In this document: one piece after another, positions 24,740 through 33,966 of the stretch
Position numbering within the stretch: position 1 is the stretch's first letter
Layout of the letters: every line of letters starts with the position of its first letter
Origin: Bacillota bacterium
GTDB taxonomy: Bacteria > Bacillota > Clostridia > Acetivibrionales > JAMNXU01
DNA: 64,000 bases
Direction of reading: 5' to 3'
Assembly (NCBI GenBank): GCA_023623175.1
Contig: JAMNXU010000020.1
Span: 1 to 64,000 of the forward strand
Program-made: the position numbers and the translations under genes
The notes under the pieces: generated by a model
Databases searched by the model: none
What the model saw: the letters and a program-made list of their open reading frames with translations, nothing else
What the model was told of the DNA's origin: nothing

Positions 24740-25298
24740 TTTTATCTCCCTCTAAACTCAAAATGGAATAAAATAACATTGCTTCAATAAAACTATAAGG
24801 CACTTCACGGGGATAACCCCTGTGAAATGCCTCTATATACATGCTAACATAAATGTAAATCTGTGTCAATAGTGGTTGTGCATGGTATTTAATTGAATAA
24901 GGGATATTTAATGGCAAAATCATCCCAAAGTTTTCAAAACATATAATCCAATATTTTTTCAGTCAAAATTCATCCGGGTTTTCCGGTTAAAAATCAGCCA
25001 GTTTTCCAATAAAAATGAGCCTGTTTTTTTCAGGCAGGAATCATTCGATCCAAAAATTACAGCCGTTTCTTTCCAAACCGATCGGTCAAACTGGTATAAT
25101 TATGAACAAAGGTATATATATCGCCGACAGCGACAGGCCAGGTTCAATCCGGTGCAATATCAATTTGGTGCAGTAATTGATGCAATTAATAATATTGCCA
25201 TCAATAAATAATATCGCATCAATAATGCCCTGGCGGTTGCGGCGGATTATACGGCCCAAAATCAAATTTTCAGAAAAATACGCGGGGAGGATAAGACA
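24740..25298. other. Intergenic region between gre-like and isomerase genes
   Basis: No gene in about 560 bases. There is a hairpin at 24798-24833 (AGGCACTTCACGGGG paired imperfectly with CCCCTGTGAAATGCCT), a minus-strand TTGACA at 24864-24869, four related phrases with AAAATCA/CCGGTTTTTC around 24955-25035, and GCAATATCAAT/GCAATTAATAAT duplications at 25150-25220. Confidence 0.5.
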
Positions 25299-26063
25299 AT
25301 GCGCTTCGGAATCTGCACAGGAATCGAAAATGTGCCTTTGCTTGAGGAAGCGGGCTATGATTATTTCGAATGGTCAGTGACAACAATTGCGTCATTGAGT
25401 AATGAAGAGTTCCGGGAGGTTAAAAACAGGCTCAAGGGCTTTTCACTGAAACCGGAGGCTTGCAACGTTTTCTTTCCGGGGACGATGATGATCGTTGGTC
25501 CCGATGCAGACATGAATGCAATAAAAGAATACGCCAGGAAAGCATTGGGCAGGGTGGCGGAACTGGGAACGCAGGTAACAGTGGTCGGAAGCGGGAAATC
25601 AAGAAGAGTTCCTGAAGGCTGGGAAAAAGCCAGGGCCCTGGATCAATTCTGCGCAGTGCTCCAGGTAATAGGCGACTTGGCGTCGCAAAATGGGATTATT
25701 GCAGTAATCGAACCTCTGAACAGCGGGGAGACCAACCTGGTAAATTCCGTTGCCGAGGCCCACGAGCTGGAGAAACTGGTAAATCACCCGAATGTGAAAC
25801 TGCTTGCGGATTTTTATCACATGCGGGTCGGCAACGAGCCAATGGATGGCTTGGTTGCAGCGGGAGAAAAAATAAGGCACCTGCATATTGCCAACAGCAA
25901 CGGGCGCCTGTATCCCCTTGATAAAAACGAAGACAGCTACGAAGAATTTTTCGGCGCATTGAGAAAGATCGGCTATAATGGAAGAATCAGCGTGGAAGCG
26001 TCCACAAAAAACATGAGGGAAGAAGCGGTAAAAGCACTGAAATTACTGAAAGAACTGGTTTGA
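25299..26063 (+). CDS. Sugar phosphate isomerase/epimerase, second family member
   Basis: A 254-residue TIM-barrel protein of the same broad family as the one at 20372 but closer to the hydroxypyruvate isomerase/tagatose epimerase type: MRFGICTGIENVP at the start, VIEPLN with the metal-binding Glu, LLADFYHM, HLHIANS and ISVEAS. A divalent metal site is expected. GGGGAGG precedes the ATG. It is alone on its transcript, and two GGGACA palindromes follow its stop codon. Confidence 0.85.
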   Translation: MRFGICTGIENVPLLEEAGYDYFEWSVTTIASLSNEEFREVKNRLKGFSLKPEACNVFFPGTMMIVGPDADMNAIKEYARKALGRVAELGTQVTVVGSGKSRRVPEGWEKARALDQFCAVLQVIGDLASQNGIIAVIEPLNSGETNLVNSVAEAHELEKLVNHPNVKLLADFYHMRVGNEPMDGLVAAGEKIRHLHIANSNGRLYPLDKNEDSYEEFFGALRKIGYNGRISVEASTKNMREEAVKALKLLKELV

Positions 26064-26084
26064 GTTGCAAATCCTTGGATAAGT

Positions 26085-26142
26085 GGGACAGGAGAACCGT
26101 TCCCGTGTCCCGAGTGGGACAGGAGAACCGTCCCCGTGTCCC
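26085..26142. repeat. Two GGGACA...TGTCCC palindromes
   Basis: Copies at 26085-26111 and 26116-26142, 31 bases apart as in the 11.5 kb cluster, placed 22 bases after a stop codon. Confidence 0.85.
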
Positions 26143-26199
26143 GGAAAAATTTAATAAATATTGGAACTTTTATCTGGACGGCGCGTCTTAAATAGTAAA

Positions 26200-26232
26200 A
26201 ACAACATGTAAAAGTTTAACAACATGTAAAGG
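26200..26232. repeat. 18-bp tandem duplication at the ribosome site
   Basis: AACAACATGTAAAAG at 26200 and AACAACATGTAAAGG at 26218; the second copy carries the start of the Shine-Dalgarno sequence. Confidence 0.7.
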
Positions 26233-26243
26233 AGGATTACATA

Positions 26244-28406
26244 ATGAAACGTAGTTTGGCGCTGTTGCTAGCTCTGTTTATGCTGACGGCCGCACTGGTT
26301 CCGGTGCAATCCTTTGCGGCAGATGACAAGGGGCTTGAGTCTGCGATTAAAAGAGCAAAATCACTGTTCAACATTGATGACAGCTATACCAACTTTGACT
26401 ATTATTCCTACACTTACAACGGCAAAACCCTGTGGAACCTGATATGGAACAGGGAATCCACGGGCAGTATTTATGTGCAGATTGATGAACTTGGGACGGT
26501 TATTTCGTATGATCGCTACGATTATACTGACTACAATGAGCGTAAACTGCCCAGGCTCTCCAGGGAGGAAGCTTATGAAAAAGCCCTGGAGTTTATTAAA
26601 AAGGTGAATCCCGATGTTCTTGACCAGGTCAGGGTGGAGGAATATACCGGCCTCTACTGGCTGCACGACCCGTACTATTATTTCGAGTTTTACAGGGTGC
26701 ACAATGATATTCTCTTCCCGGACAACAGGATCGGTGTTTCCGTGAACAAGCAGACAGGAGAGGTTCACAATTACAAGTTTGACTGGACCGACAACGTCAA
26801 ATTTCCTGACAGTTCGAAGGCTATAAGCCTTGGGGAAGCTGAGAAGGCTTACGAGAAAAACCTGGGCCTTAAGCTCATTTACAGTTTCAACGGCGACAGC
26901 AAGAACCCCAAAGTTTATCTTGCGTATGTTCCCGTATTTGATTCCGGCGTGTGCATTGACGCCCTGACGGGCGAGAGGATCGACCTGTACTCGGCGATCA
27001 GGGGCGGTGCAGGCGGAAAGGGCGACGCAGTATATGACACGGCAGAGGAGGAAATCAGTGAAAAAGTCAGCCTGTCGCCGGAAGAGATAAAGGCAATCCA
27101 GGAAGTCAACAGGCTCATAAGCCAGAGCAAGGCCGAAGTCACGGCCAGGTCCATCAAGCAGCTTGGGATAACTGAAAAACACAAGCTTATAAGAGCCGGT
27201 CTTTCAAAAAGCTGGGCATATCCCGGCGGATTTGTCTGGGATCTGTATTTTGAAAAAACCAATGTTGGCGATCAAAATGCGGATTATATATATGTAACTC
27301 TTGACGCCAAAACCGGGGAACTCGAAGGATTTTCCAGGAGCTGTAACAGCGAAAAGCCCGGGGAGTTCAAACTTGACAGGAACGGTGCCAGGGCTGTTGC
27401 GGAGGAATTTTTAAAGTCAATCATTCCCGGCAAATTTGAATACCTGAAATATGAAGAAGGCCCGGTATATGGAATATATCCCGTCGCAGAAGAAGAGTAT
27501 CCTGAAACAACAGGGCAGAGGCACTATTACTTCAACTATACAAGATTGGTTGACGGCGTGCCCTTCGTTGACAATACAGCCAGCGTAAATGTTGACACCG
27601 TTACCGGCATGGTTGAAAGCTTCTACATTACCTGGACAGAGCCGGAATTCCCCGATAAAAATACGGCGATTTCAATTGAAAAGGCGTACGAGTCATTTTT
27701 CGCGAAAATCGGTTTGAAACTGCAGTACAGGCTGAAGGGTGGCACCTGGTTGCCCAGGCCGGTTGATGCGGAACAGACCGTTCTACCTGAAGTCGTCCTT
27801 GTTTACATGGCTGACCAGGCCAAACCCAACCGGATAGATGCAGCAACCGGAGAGGTTATAAATTACGACGGTACTTTGTACAAGGAAAGCGAGCCCGTGA
27901 CCTATACGGACATCAGCGGCCACTTTGCTGAAAATGAAATTGCAATACTGGCAGGACTCGGCATTTCACTGCCCGGAACCGAATTCAGGCCCAACGACGG
28001 CATAATCCAGAAGGATTTCCTGAATCTGCTTGCAAAGATCCTGAACTGGCCTTCGCTGTCTGAAAAGGAAACCCAGGAAGAGGTCGACAGGATGTACTCT
28101 TACCTGATCAGGAACGGCGTTGTAAAGGCCGGTGAAAAGAATCCCTCAGCCGGTGTAACGAAGGAGGAAGGTATACGGTTCATAATAAGGGCCCTGGGTT
28201 ATGAAAAGGTTGCCGAACTGCCCGACATATTCGTCGTCAGGTTCTCCGACGCGGATCAGATCAGCAAATCGATGTACGGCTATGTTGCGATTGCCAGCGC
28301 ACTGAAGCTGATAGAAGGCGACAGCGAAAACAGGTTCAATCCTGGACAAAACCTGACGAGAGGCGAGGCCGCGGTTATTTTCTACAGGATGCTGCTGGTC
28401 GAATAA
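26244..28406 (+). CDS. Exported YcdB/YcdC-domain protein with S-layer homology domains
   Basis: A 720-residue surface protein. Residues 1-25 are a signal peptide (KRSLALLL, VQSFAADD cleavage). The middle holds repeated YcdB/YcdC-type modules, seen twice as a two-part unit with SREEAYEKALEF/NKQTGEVHNY and a second set with DAKTGELEGF and DTVTGMVESFY. The C-terminal 170 residues contain SLH motifs (YTDISGHFAENEI, FSDADQISKSMYGYVA, and RFNPGQNLTRGEAAVIF), which bind pyruvylated wall polymer. So the protein is held on the cell surface; the role of YcdB modules is not known. AAAGGAGG precedes the ATG, and the ribosome site region is an 18-base tandem duplication (26200-26232). Confidence 0.88.
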   Translation: MKRSLALLLALFMLTAALVPVQSFAADDKGLESAIKRAKSLFNIDDSYTNFDYYSYTYNGKTLWNLIWNRESTGSIYVQIDELGTVISYDRYDYTDYNERKLPRLSREEAYEKALEFIKKVNPDVLDQVRVEEYTGLYWLHDPYYYFEFYRVHNDILFPDNRIGVSVNKQTGEVHNYKFDWTDNVKFPDSSKAISLGEAEKAYEKNLGLKLIYSFNGDSKNPKVYLAYVPVFDSGVCIDALTGERIDLYSAIRGGAGGKGDAVYDTAEEEISEKVSLSPEEIKAIQEVNRLISQSKAEVTARSIKQLGITEKHKLIRAGLSKSWAYPGGFVWDLYFEKTNVGDQNADYIYVTLDAKTGELEGFSRSCNSEKPGEFKLDRNGARAVAEEFLKSIIPGKFEYLKYEEGPVYGIYPVAEEEYPETTGQRHYYFNYTRLVDGVPFVDNTASVNVDTVTGMVESFYITWTEPEFPDKNTAISIEKAYESFFAKIGLKLQYRLKGGTWLPRPVDAEQTVLPEVVLVYMADQAKPNRIDAATGEVINYDGTLYKESEPVTYTDISGHFAENEIAILAGLGISLPGTEFRPNDGIIQKDFLNLLAKILNWPSLSEKETQEEVDRMYSYLIRNGVVKAGEKNPSAGVTKEEGIRFIIRALGYEKVAELPDIFVVRFSDADQISKSMYGYVAIASALKLIEGDSENRFNPGQNLTRGEAAVIFYRMLLVE

Positions 28407-28450
28407 GAAATTTTAGCTGCAAAATCGAATAAGAAATCTCAGCTGCAAAA
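28399..28450. repeat. 26-bp tandem duplication at the SLH gene stop
   Basis: Two units starting TCGAATAAGAAAT at 28399 and 28425. The first contains the in-frame TAA; both end AGCTGCAAAA. Confidence 0.85.
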
Positions 28451-28463
28451 TAAAAGGGAAAAT

Positions 28464-28501
28464 AAAGGAGCGTTACGGCAATTGCCGGGCGCTCCTTTTT
28501 T
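28464..28501. terminator. Terminator between convergent genes
   Basis: AAAGGAGCG and CGCTCCTTT arms with an inner GGCAATTGCC stem, followed by T6. It ends six bases before the stop of the minus-strand MutS-like gene. Confidence 0.88.
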
Positions 28502-28506
28502 CTCAA

Positions 28507-30210
28507 TTAATCTTCTATTGCCTGCCAGCTCCCGGTTTCCAGGAAAGCTTCGGCCCTCCTTTCAGCCTGCTCTACAATGGAGTCCCGGTAGCCGATGAGC
28601 TTTAGCAGCCTGATTGCGTTGCGCGACTGGGAGCGCCCCGGGTAGAGCTTGTAATCAAATATTATTTCATTGTTTTCTATTCTCTCCTGGAAATGATAAT
28701 TGTCAAAATGAAAATGCAAAATGCTCGTCAGTTCCAGGTCGTGGGTGGCTGCAAAACACAGGCAATTGCTTTCTGAAAGGTAATGAAGCGCCTGGGATGA
28801 AGCGGCAATTCGCTCCACCGTGTTGGTTCCCCTCAGCACCTCGTCAATGAAACACAAAACGGGCACCTTGTCATTGATGCTGTCAATAATCCTCTTGAGA
28901 GACCGGATTTCAACTATGTAGTAGCTTTCACCGCTGTGGAGGCTGTCGCGGAGCGCCATCGAGGTGAAAATCATGAAATAGCGCGAAACATATTTTTTCG
29001 CGAGGCAGGTGAATATGGTCTGTGCCAGGATTGCGTTCACGGCGGTGGTTTTCAGGAATGTGGACTTGCCTGACGCATTGGAGCCCGTTATTAACACGGA
29101 TTTTTTCGTGCTTAATGAATTTGGCACAGGATCGTCCAAAAGCGGATGGACAATATCTTCAAATTCAAGCTTTATTCCCTTCGTAGGATCAAGGTGGTCA
29201 AGCTCAGGATTACACCAGCTTTCCAGGTTGGCCCTGTAGGAAGCTACTGCAATAAGACTGTCCAGTTCGCCCAGGGTTTTAAAGATTGCATGGAGCTCTT
29301 CGCCGTATTTGGACATTTTTCTGAACATCCCCCTGAATGCCAGTATCTCACCCAGGAAGAAAGTTTTTACATATTCAATAAATACATCCTCGGTTCTGTA
29401 CAGGAGCAGCGATGATTTCCTTATCAGGCCTTTTACCTTTCCGAGGGTATTTTTAAGTACTGCGGCTTTTTCAGCCAGTTCCGGCGCGGTTTCGCCATCT
29501 GCTTTCCCAAGGAGCCGCGCGATTTTTTCCGCTGATTTTATCATGGCAACAATGTAGCTCAGCGCGACCAGGTGGGAGGAAATTTCAGTCCTCGCCCGGT
29601 AAGCCGTCGACATGTTCGAGAATATTGAAATGAACAATAGGAGAAAACCAAGGGGTGCATTGATAAGCATAACGGCTAAGGCTGCCAGCGGCGCTGCGGC
29701 CATTAGCATGTAACGATTCTTCAAAAGCGGCGAATCCTTGGCTCCGCCCAAAAAGTAATCGGGTATGTTGACGGAATCCACCTTTCCAAGACATGCAAGG
29801 TGGAACTGTAAACTTCTTCTCAAATCCCTGTTTTCAGAAAACAGCCTGATCAGCCTGTCCCTTTGCTTCAGGACAGAGTCGTTGAACACGGGTTCCCTAA
29901 GCATTGCATAAAGGCATTCTTCGCCCGGGACCGACCATGTGGCGTTTATTTTCCCGAAAACCTTGTCCATTTCAAGGTCATTCCACGTGATATCGTCTAT
30001 ATAGAATTTGTCTTTGTTTATTGCCCTGAGCATGTTGAAATAATTGGAGCATGCAGAAGCTTTATGTTTTTGTTCCGGTACTTTTCCCCATTGGGCGTCT
30101 ATTTCCTTCAGCAGCCTTTTTGACCTTCGTCTTTTGTTAAGCCATGAATATGTGGCTATTGCACACAAGGCCAGTATCACCAGGACGGGATAACCCAAAT
30201 TGTTCTCCAT
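28507..30210 (-). CDS. Membrane-anchored MutS-like ATPase
   Basis: A 567-residue MutS-family ATPase without the mismatch-reading domains. The C-terminal part is the MutS ABC-type ATPase: Walker A GSNASGKST at 376-384, Walker B VLCFIDEVLRGTN with Asp-Glu at 456-457, and AATHDLEL as the H-loop. Unlike repair MutS it has an N-terminal membrane segment (residues 6-24) and a hydrophobic pair near 165-200, so it sits in the membrane. It is of the kind sometimes annotated as MutS-related in Firmicutes and Bacteroidetes; function unknown, mismatch repair unlikely. The ATG at 30210 follows GAGGAG; a TTG at 30225 overlaps that site. Confidence 0.85.
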   Translation of the reverse strand: MENNLGYPVLVILALCAIATYSWLNKRRRSKRLLKEIDAQWGKVPEQKHKASACSNYFNMLRAINKDKFYIDDITWNDLEMDKVFGKINATWSVPGEECLYAMLREPVFNDSVLKQRDRLIRLFSENRDLRRSLQFHLACLGKVDSVNIPDYFLGGAKDSPLLKNRYMLMAAAPLAALAVMLINAPLGFLLLFISIFSNMSTAYRARTEISSHLVALSYIVAMIKSAEKIARLLGKADGETAPELAEKAAVLKNTLGKVKGLIRKSSLLLYRTEDVFIEYVKTFFLGEILAFRGMFRKMSKYGEELHAIFKTLGELDSLIAVASYRANLESWCNPELDHLDPTKGIKLEFEDIVHPLLDDPVPNSLSTKKSVLITGSNASGKSTFLKTTAVNAILAQTIFTCLAKKYVSRYFMIFTSMALRDSLHSGESYYIVEIRSLKRIIDSINDKVPVLCFIDEVLRGTNTVERIAASSQALHYLSESNCLCFAATHDLELTSILHFHFDNYHFQERIENNEIIFDYKLYPGRSQSRNAIRLLKLIGYRDSIVEQAERRAEAFLETGSWQAIED

Positions 30211-30329
30211 ACAGCATCTCCTCAAAATTAAACGATTTGCAGCGCCTAAAATAAAGCACTTAAATGCAGCACTTAAATAATTAAAGCGCTTAAATTAAAA
30301 TATTTGCAGCAATTAATAAACATTGCGGC

Positions 30330-30480
30330 ATCAGCTTTGTGAGCACTATAGCAATGACGCATTGTGCAATGACGAATGGGCAATGTAGCAATGGCACATT
30401 GTAGCAATCGCATTGAAGCGATGGCAAATTGCAGCAATGGCACCCTATAGCAATTGAAACACTGCAACAATGGATTTGCA
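30330..30480. repeat. Degenerate GCAATG repeat
   Basis: TAGCAATGGCACATTG-like units (GCAATGACGCATTG, GCAATGTAGCAATGG, GCAATCGCATTGAAGC and others) recur about eight times at 13-25 base spacing. Confidence 0.6.
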
Positions 30481-30596
30481 CACATTATACCATATCTTAT
30501 TCCCTGATATCTTATTCACGAGCGCATTTCGCAAACAAAAACCCATCTTTCTGCATCAGGATGGTGTGCATATTATTGTCATTAGCCATATTTAAA

Positions 30597-30655
30597 CTAT
30601 GTTCATGATTCAATTAAGCTATGTTCATGATTCAATTAAGCTATGTTCATGTACG
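30597..30655. repeat. 22-bp tandem repeat
   Basis: CTATGTTCATGATTCAATTAAG occurs at 30597 and 30619 without a change, and its first half again at 30641. The period is exact. Confidence 0.85.
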
Positions 30656-30870
30656 AGGCACATATTGGCCTCATGTACACTCGCTGCGCACACACCAAGT
30701 ATTTTTCAATGCCATGTCAAACAGCCATTTCTCAGTATTTATGCGTTTTTGGAGCATCGGGACGGTTTACACATTTCCTCACGCTTTACCGGGTATCGGA
30801 ATATACTATATCAGAAAAACAGCCTGCTTGGGCCGGAAAGAGCATATAAGCCCAATAAAGCCGGACGGGG

Positions 30871-31653
30871 GTGATAAAACTGGAACCTATCGTTGAAGTG
30901 ATCAATGTCGCAATGAAATACCAGTCATTGAACGGAGAAATCCATGCGCTGAAGGATATCAGCTTCAGCGTTGATAAAGGCGAGTTTGTGAGCATAGTCG
31001 GTCCCAGTGGCTGTGGAAAATCCACTCTCCTGTCGATAATTTCCGGATTGCTTGCTCCGACGTCCGGAATGGTTTTGATTGATGGGGAAAAGGTAACCGG
31101 CACATCGAAGAAAGTTGGATACATGCTGCAAAAGGACCACCTTTTCAACTGGAGGACCATACTGGGCAATGTATTGCTCGGGCTGGAAATCAGGGGCGAG
31201 GTGACTCCCGAGTCCCGGGAATATGCTTTAAACTTGCTCAGGTCATATGGATTGTATGAATTTAAGGACAAATATCCTGAACAGCTTTCGGGGGGGATGC
31301 GTCAAAGGGCTGCATTAATCAGGACACTCGCGACAAAACCGGAAATACTTCTGCTGGATGAAGCTTTTTCGGCGCTGGATTATCAGACCAGGCTGGCGGT
31401 CAGCGAGGACATTTACAAAATCATTAAAAAAGAAGGCAAAACGGCCATCCTGGTTACCCATGACATTTCGGAAAGCATAAGCATGGCGGACAGGGTCATC
31501 GTATTAACCAAGAGGCCGGCCACCATAAAAAACATTCATAAAATAGAATTCTCGTGCAATAACAGGACTCCCATAAGCTGCAGGGATGCTCCCGAGTTCA
31601 GGCATTACTTCAACAGGATCTGGAAGGAGCTTGATATACATGTTGAAAATTAA
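30871..31653 (+). CDS. ABC transporter ATP-binding protein (NitT/TauT family)
   Basis: A 260-residue nucleotide-binding subunit of an importer. Walker A GPSGCGKST at 44-52, Q-loop MLQKDHLF, signature LSGGMRQRAAL, Walker B ILLLDEAFSALD and LVTHDISE are all present. It groups with SsuB/TauB/ThiZ-like subunits. The start is a GTG at 30871 after a weak GGACGGGG; a CTG or later GTG is possible. It overlaps the permease gene by 14 bases, so the two are translationally linked, and the binding protein follows. Confidence 0.9.
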   Translation: MIKLEPIVEVINVAMKYQSLNGEIHALKDISFSVDKGEFVSIVGPSGCGKSTLLSIISGLLAPTSGMVLIDGEKVTGTSKKVGYMLQKDHLFNWRTILGNVLLGLEIRGEVTPESREYALNLLRSYGLYEFKDKYPEQLSGGMRQRAALIRTLATKPEILLLDEAFSALDYQTRLAVSEDIYKIIKKEGKTAILVTHDISESISMADRVIVLTKRPATIKNIHKIEFSCNNRTPISCRDAPEFRHYFNRIWKELDIHVEN

Positions 31654-32470
31654 AAAACGCAGCAACAATGATATTTCACCGGAACACCGGGAGTTTCTCA
31701 GGGCGATGAAACTTCGCAGGGCGGCCGTTTTGGTTACGCAAATCATTGTATTGATCGGGTTTTTTGTGTTGTGGGAAATGGCGGCAAGGTACAAACTGAT
31801 CGATGCGTTCATAACGAGCCAGCCTTCGAGGATTGTGAGGTCACTGACCGATCTGTACCGGCAGGGAAAGCTGCTCATGCATATTGCCATAACCTGTTAT
31901 GAAACGGTGATCGGCTTCCTGCTGGGAACGGCCATCGGAACAATTATTGCCGTAATCCTCTGGTGGTCTGAGTTCCTGGCCAAAGTTACGGAACCCTACC
32001 TCGTGGTTTTAAACAGTCTTCCGAAAATAGCCCTGGGACCCATTTTCATAGTTTGGATAGGAGCGGGGCCGGCGTCAATTATTGCAATGGCTCTGGCCAT
32101 TTCACTTGTGGTGACCATACTGGAAGTGCTCAACGGATTCCTCTCCGTTGACAGGGATAAGATTAAGCTCGTACAAACCTTTGGAGCAAACAGATTCCAG
32201 GTGCTTACCAAGGTTGTACTGCCGGCAAACCTGCCGACAATAATAAATTCACTCAAGATAAACGTCGGCCTTTCGTGGGTCGGTGTAATCGTGGGCGAAT
32301 TCCTCGTATCCAAGGCCGGATTGGGTTACCTGATCGTTTATGGCGGCCAGGTTTTCCAGCTGGATCTCGTCATGACAAGCGTTCTCATCCTGGCGGTGGC
32401 TGCAGCGCTGATGTACCAGGGAGTCGTGCTGCTTGAGAAAGTGCTTGTCAAGAGAATGTCCAAAAGCTGA
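31640..32470 (+). CDS. ABC transporter permease (NitT/TauT family)
   Basis: A 276-residue membrane subunit with six predicted membrane segments and the EAA-like cytoplasmic loop GANRFQVLTKVVLP, which docks on the ATPase. The ATG at 31640 has AAGGAGC ten bases upstream, inside the end of the ATPase gene. The frame is open further back to 31586 but overlaps coding sequence without a start signal. Confidence 0.9.
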   Translation: MLKIKKRSNNDISPEHREFLRAMKLRRAAVLVTQIIVLIGFFVLWEMAARYKLIDAFITSQPSRIVRSLTDLYRQGKLLMHIAITCYETVIGFLLGTAIGTIIAVILWWSEFLAKVTEPYLVVLNSLPKIALGPIFIVWIGAGPASIIAMALAISLVVTILEVLNGFLSVDRDKIKLVQTFGANRFQVLTKVVLPANLPTIINSLKINVGLSWVGVIVGEFLVSKAGLGYLIVYGGQVFQLDLVMTSVLILAVAAALMYQGVVLLEKVLVKRMSKS

Positions 32471-32553
32471 AGCAATAATTCTTTCACAAAAAGCTGATAA
32501 ATCTTTCAAATAAATTACTTTCTTTTGAAATTAAGTAAAGGGGGTTTTGGTAA

Positions 32554-33576
32554 ATGAAACATGCTAAACGAATCCGTATAATTGCCCTGTTGTTGGCTGT
32601 GATTTTCGGAATCTCGCTTCTTTTGACCGGTTGCAAGGAAAAAGGCCTTGTAAAAGTTAGACTCAACGAAGTTACCCACTCCGTGTTTTATGCGCCCCAG
32701 TATGTTGCGCTGGAACTGGGCTTCTTTGAGGAAGAGGGTCTTAAAATCGAGCTGACCACGGGCCAGGGCGCCGACAAGGTAATGACAGCGGTGCTTTCGG
32801 GCCAGGCAGATATTGGCCTTGCAGGACCGGAGGCAGCAATTTACGTCTACAATGAGGGCAAGGAAGACCATGCGGTGGTATTTGCACAGTTAACCAAGCG
32901 TGACGGTTCTTTCCTCGTAGGCAAAAAACCTGAGCCTGACTTCAAATGGGAAAATGTCAAGGGGAAAACGATAATAGGCGGAAGAAAAGGCGGAGTCCCG
33001 GAAATGACTCTTGAGTATGTCCTTAAGAAAAACAGCATAATGCCGGGCGAAGACGTCACTATTGACACCAGCGTGCAGTTTGCGCTTATGGCAGGCGCGT
33101 TCACCGGCGGAGACGCTGAGTATGTGACACTGTTTGAGCCCACGGCATCAATGATCGAGAAGGAAGGCAAAGGATATATACTGGCCTCGATAGGTATGGA
33201 AAGCGGAGAAATTCCCTATACGGCGTATTTTGCAAAGAAGAGCTACATAGAAAAGAACAGGGATATAATACAGAAATTCACCAATGCCATATACAGGGGC
33301 CAGCTGTGGGTAGAAAACCATACACCGGAAGAAGTGGCAGAAGTGCTCAGGAACGCGTTCCCGGACACGGATGAAGATATACTTGTAACAGTTGCCAGAC
33401 GTTACAAGGAGCAGGATGCATGGCAGAAAGACCCGATCATGAAGGAAGAATCGCTCGGATTGCTCCAGGAAGTAATGAAAACAGCCGGAGAACTTAAAAA
33501 GGAAGTTCCCTACGACCAGCTCGTGACAACTGAATTCGCCGAAAAGGCCATAGAACTGGTCAAGGAAGACAAGTAA
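32554..33576 (+). CDS. ABC transporter substrate-binding lipoprotein (SsuA/THI5-like)
   Basis: A 340-residue binding protein with a lipobox at LLTGC (Cys27) and the SsuA/NMT1 fold: EVTHSVFYAPQYVALELGFFEEEGL, then GQADIGLAGPEAAI. It delivers an unknown small compound to the permease encoded before it; family members bind nitrate, sulfonates, thiamin precursors or riboflavin. No thiamin or flavin gene or riboswitch is nearby, so the ligand is open. A large cluster of GGGACA palindromes begins 13 to 35 bases after its stop. Confidence 0.9.
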   Translation: MKHAKRIRIIALLLAVIFGISLLLTGCKEKGLVKVRLNEVTHSVFYAPQYVALELGFFEEEGLKIELTTGQGADKVMTAVLSGQADIGLAGPEAAIYVYNEGKEDHAVVFAQLTKRDGSFLVGKKPEPDFKWENVKGKTIIGGRKGGVPEMTLEYVLKKNSIMPGEDVTIDTSVQFALMAGAFTGGDAEYVTLFEPTASMIEKEGKGYILASIGMESGEIPYTAYFAKKSYIEKNRDIIQKFTNAIYRGQLWVENHTPEEVAEVLRNAFPDTDEDILVTVARRYKEQDAWQKDPIMKEESLGLLQEVMKTAGELKKEVPYDQLVTTEFAEKAIELVKEDK

Positions 33577-33930
33577 TATAACTGGATACGGGTGGGACAG
33601 GTGAGACACGTGAGACACGGGGACGGTTCTCTTGTCCCACCGATGGGACACGGGGACGGTTCTCTTGTCCCACCGATGGGACACGGGGACGGTTCTCTTG
33701 TCCCGGGGACACGAAGATAAGATTGGAGACGGGGAATAATGGTTCTTCTATCCCGGGATATGGGGACACAGGAACCGTCCCCGTGTCCCTGCGCAGGTAC
33801 ACAGGAACCGTCCCTTTGTCCCGTCCCGCCGTCCCCTTGTCCCGGGTTCCCGTGTACCAGGTTCCTGTTTTTTAATTCCGTATAAATAATGCATATATTG
33901 GCAAGAATGTCTGGAAAGGAGGATTTTTTT
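33577..33930. other. Intergenic region filled with palindromes
   Basis: Almost wholly occupied by the palindrome cluster 33589-33870; no gene. The last 60 bases carry the AAAGGAGGA site of the next reading frame. Confidence 0.6.
33589..33870. repeat. Largest cluster of GGGACA palindromes
   Basis: Clear copies lie at 33612-33638 (left arm changed to GAGACA), 33645-33671, 33678-33704 (33-base spacing, inverted orientation), 33763-33789 and 33796-33822 (opposite orientation). Further decayed pieces with GTACC arms run to 33870. The switch from one orientation to the other occurs between 33704 and 33763. Confidence 0.85.
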
Positions 33931-33951
33931 ATGGCCTGGCGAATAGAATAG
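33915..33951 (+). promoter_or_regulatory. Strong ribosome site and six-codon frame ending in TAG
   Basis: AAAGGAGGA at 33915-33923, seven T, then ATG at 33931, five sense codons and TAG at 33949-33951. The frame is the same as the following zinc-ribbon gene. It is either a leader peptide or the original gene start interrupted by an amber codon. Confidence 0.55.
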
Positions 33952-33966
33952 TTGTGGGGTGTTTAT

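Larger units (their letters stand above)
30211..30870. other. Repeat-rich intergenic region before the ABC importer
   Basis: No gene in about 660 bases. It holds AAATAAAGCACTTAAA-like repeats near 30248-30300, the AGCAATGG repeat at 30330-30480, and the 22-base repeat at 30597-30655. The three overlapping plus-strand frames at 30599-30896 are an effect of the 22-base repeat. I saw no known riboswitch pattern. Confidence 0.55.

Noticed and set aside
30490-30870. Thiamin or flavin riboswitch before the NitT/TauT-like importer
   Set aside because: The transporter type made this worth a look, but I could not find the conserved cores; the sequence is mostly the 22-base repeat.
30599-30896. Three overlapping frames with FMIQLSYVHDS repeats
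   Set aside because: They are the translation of the 22-base tandem repeat and overlap the ABC gene start; no start signals.
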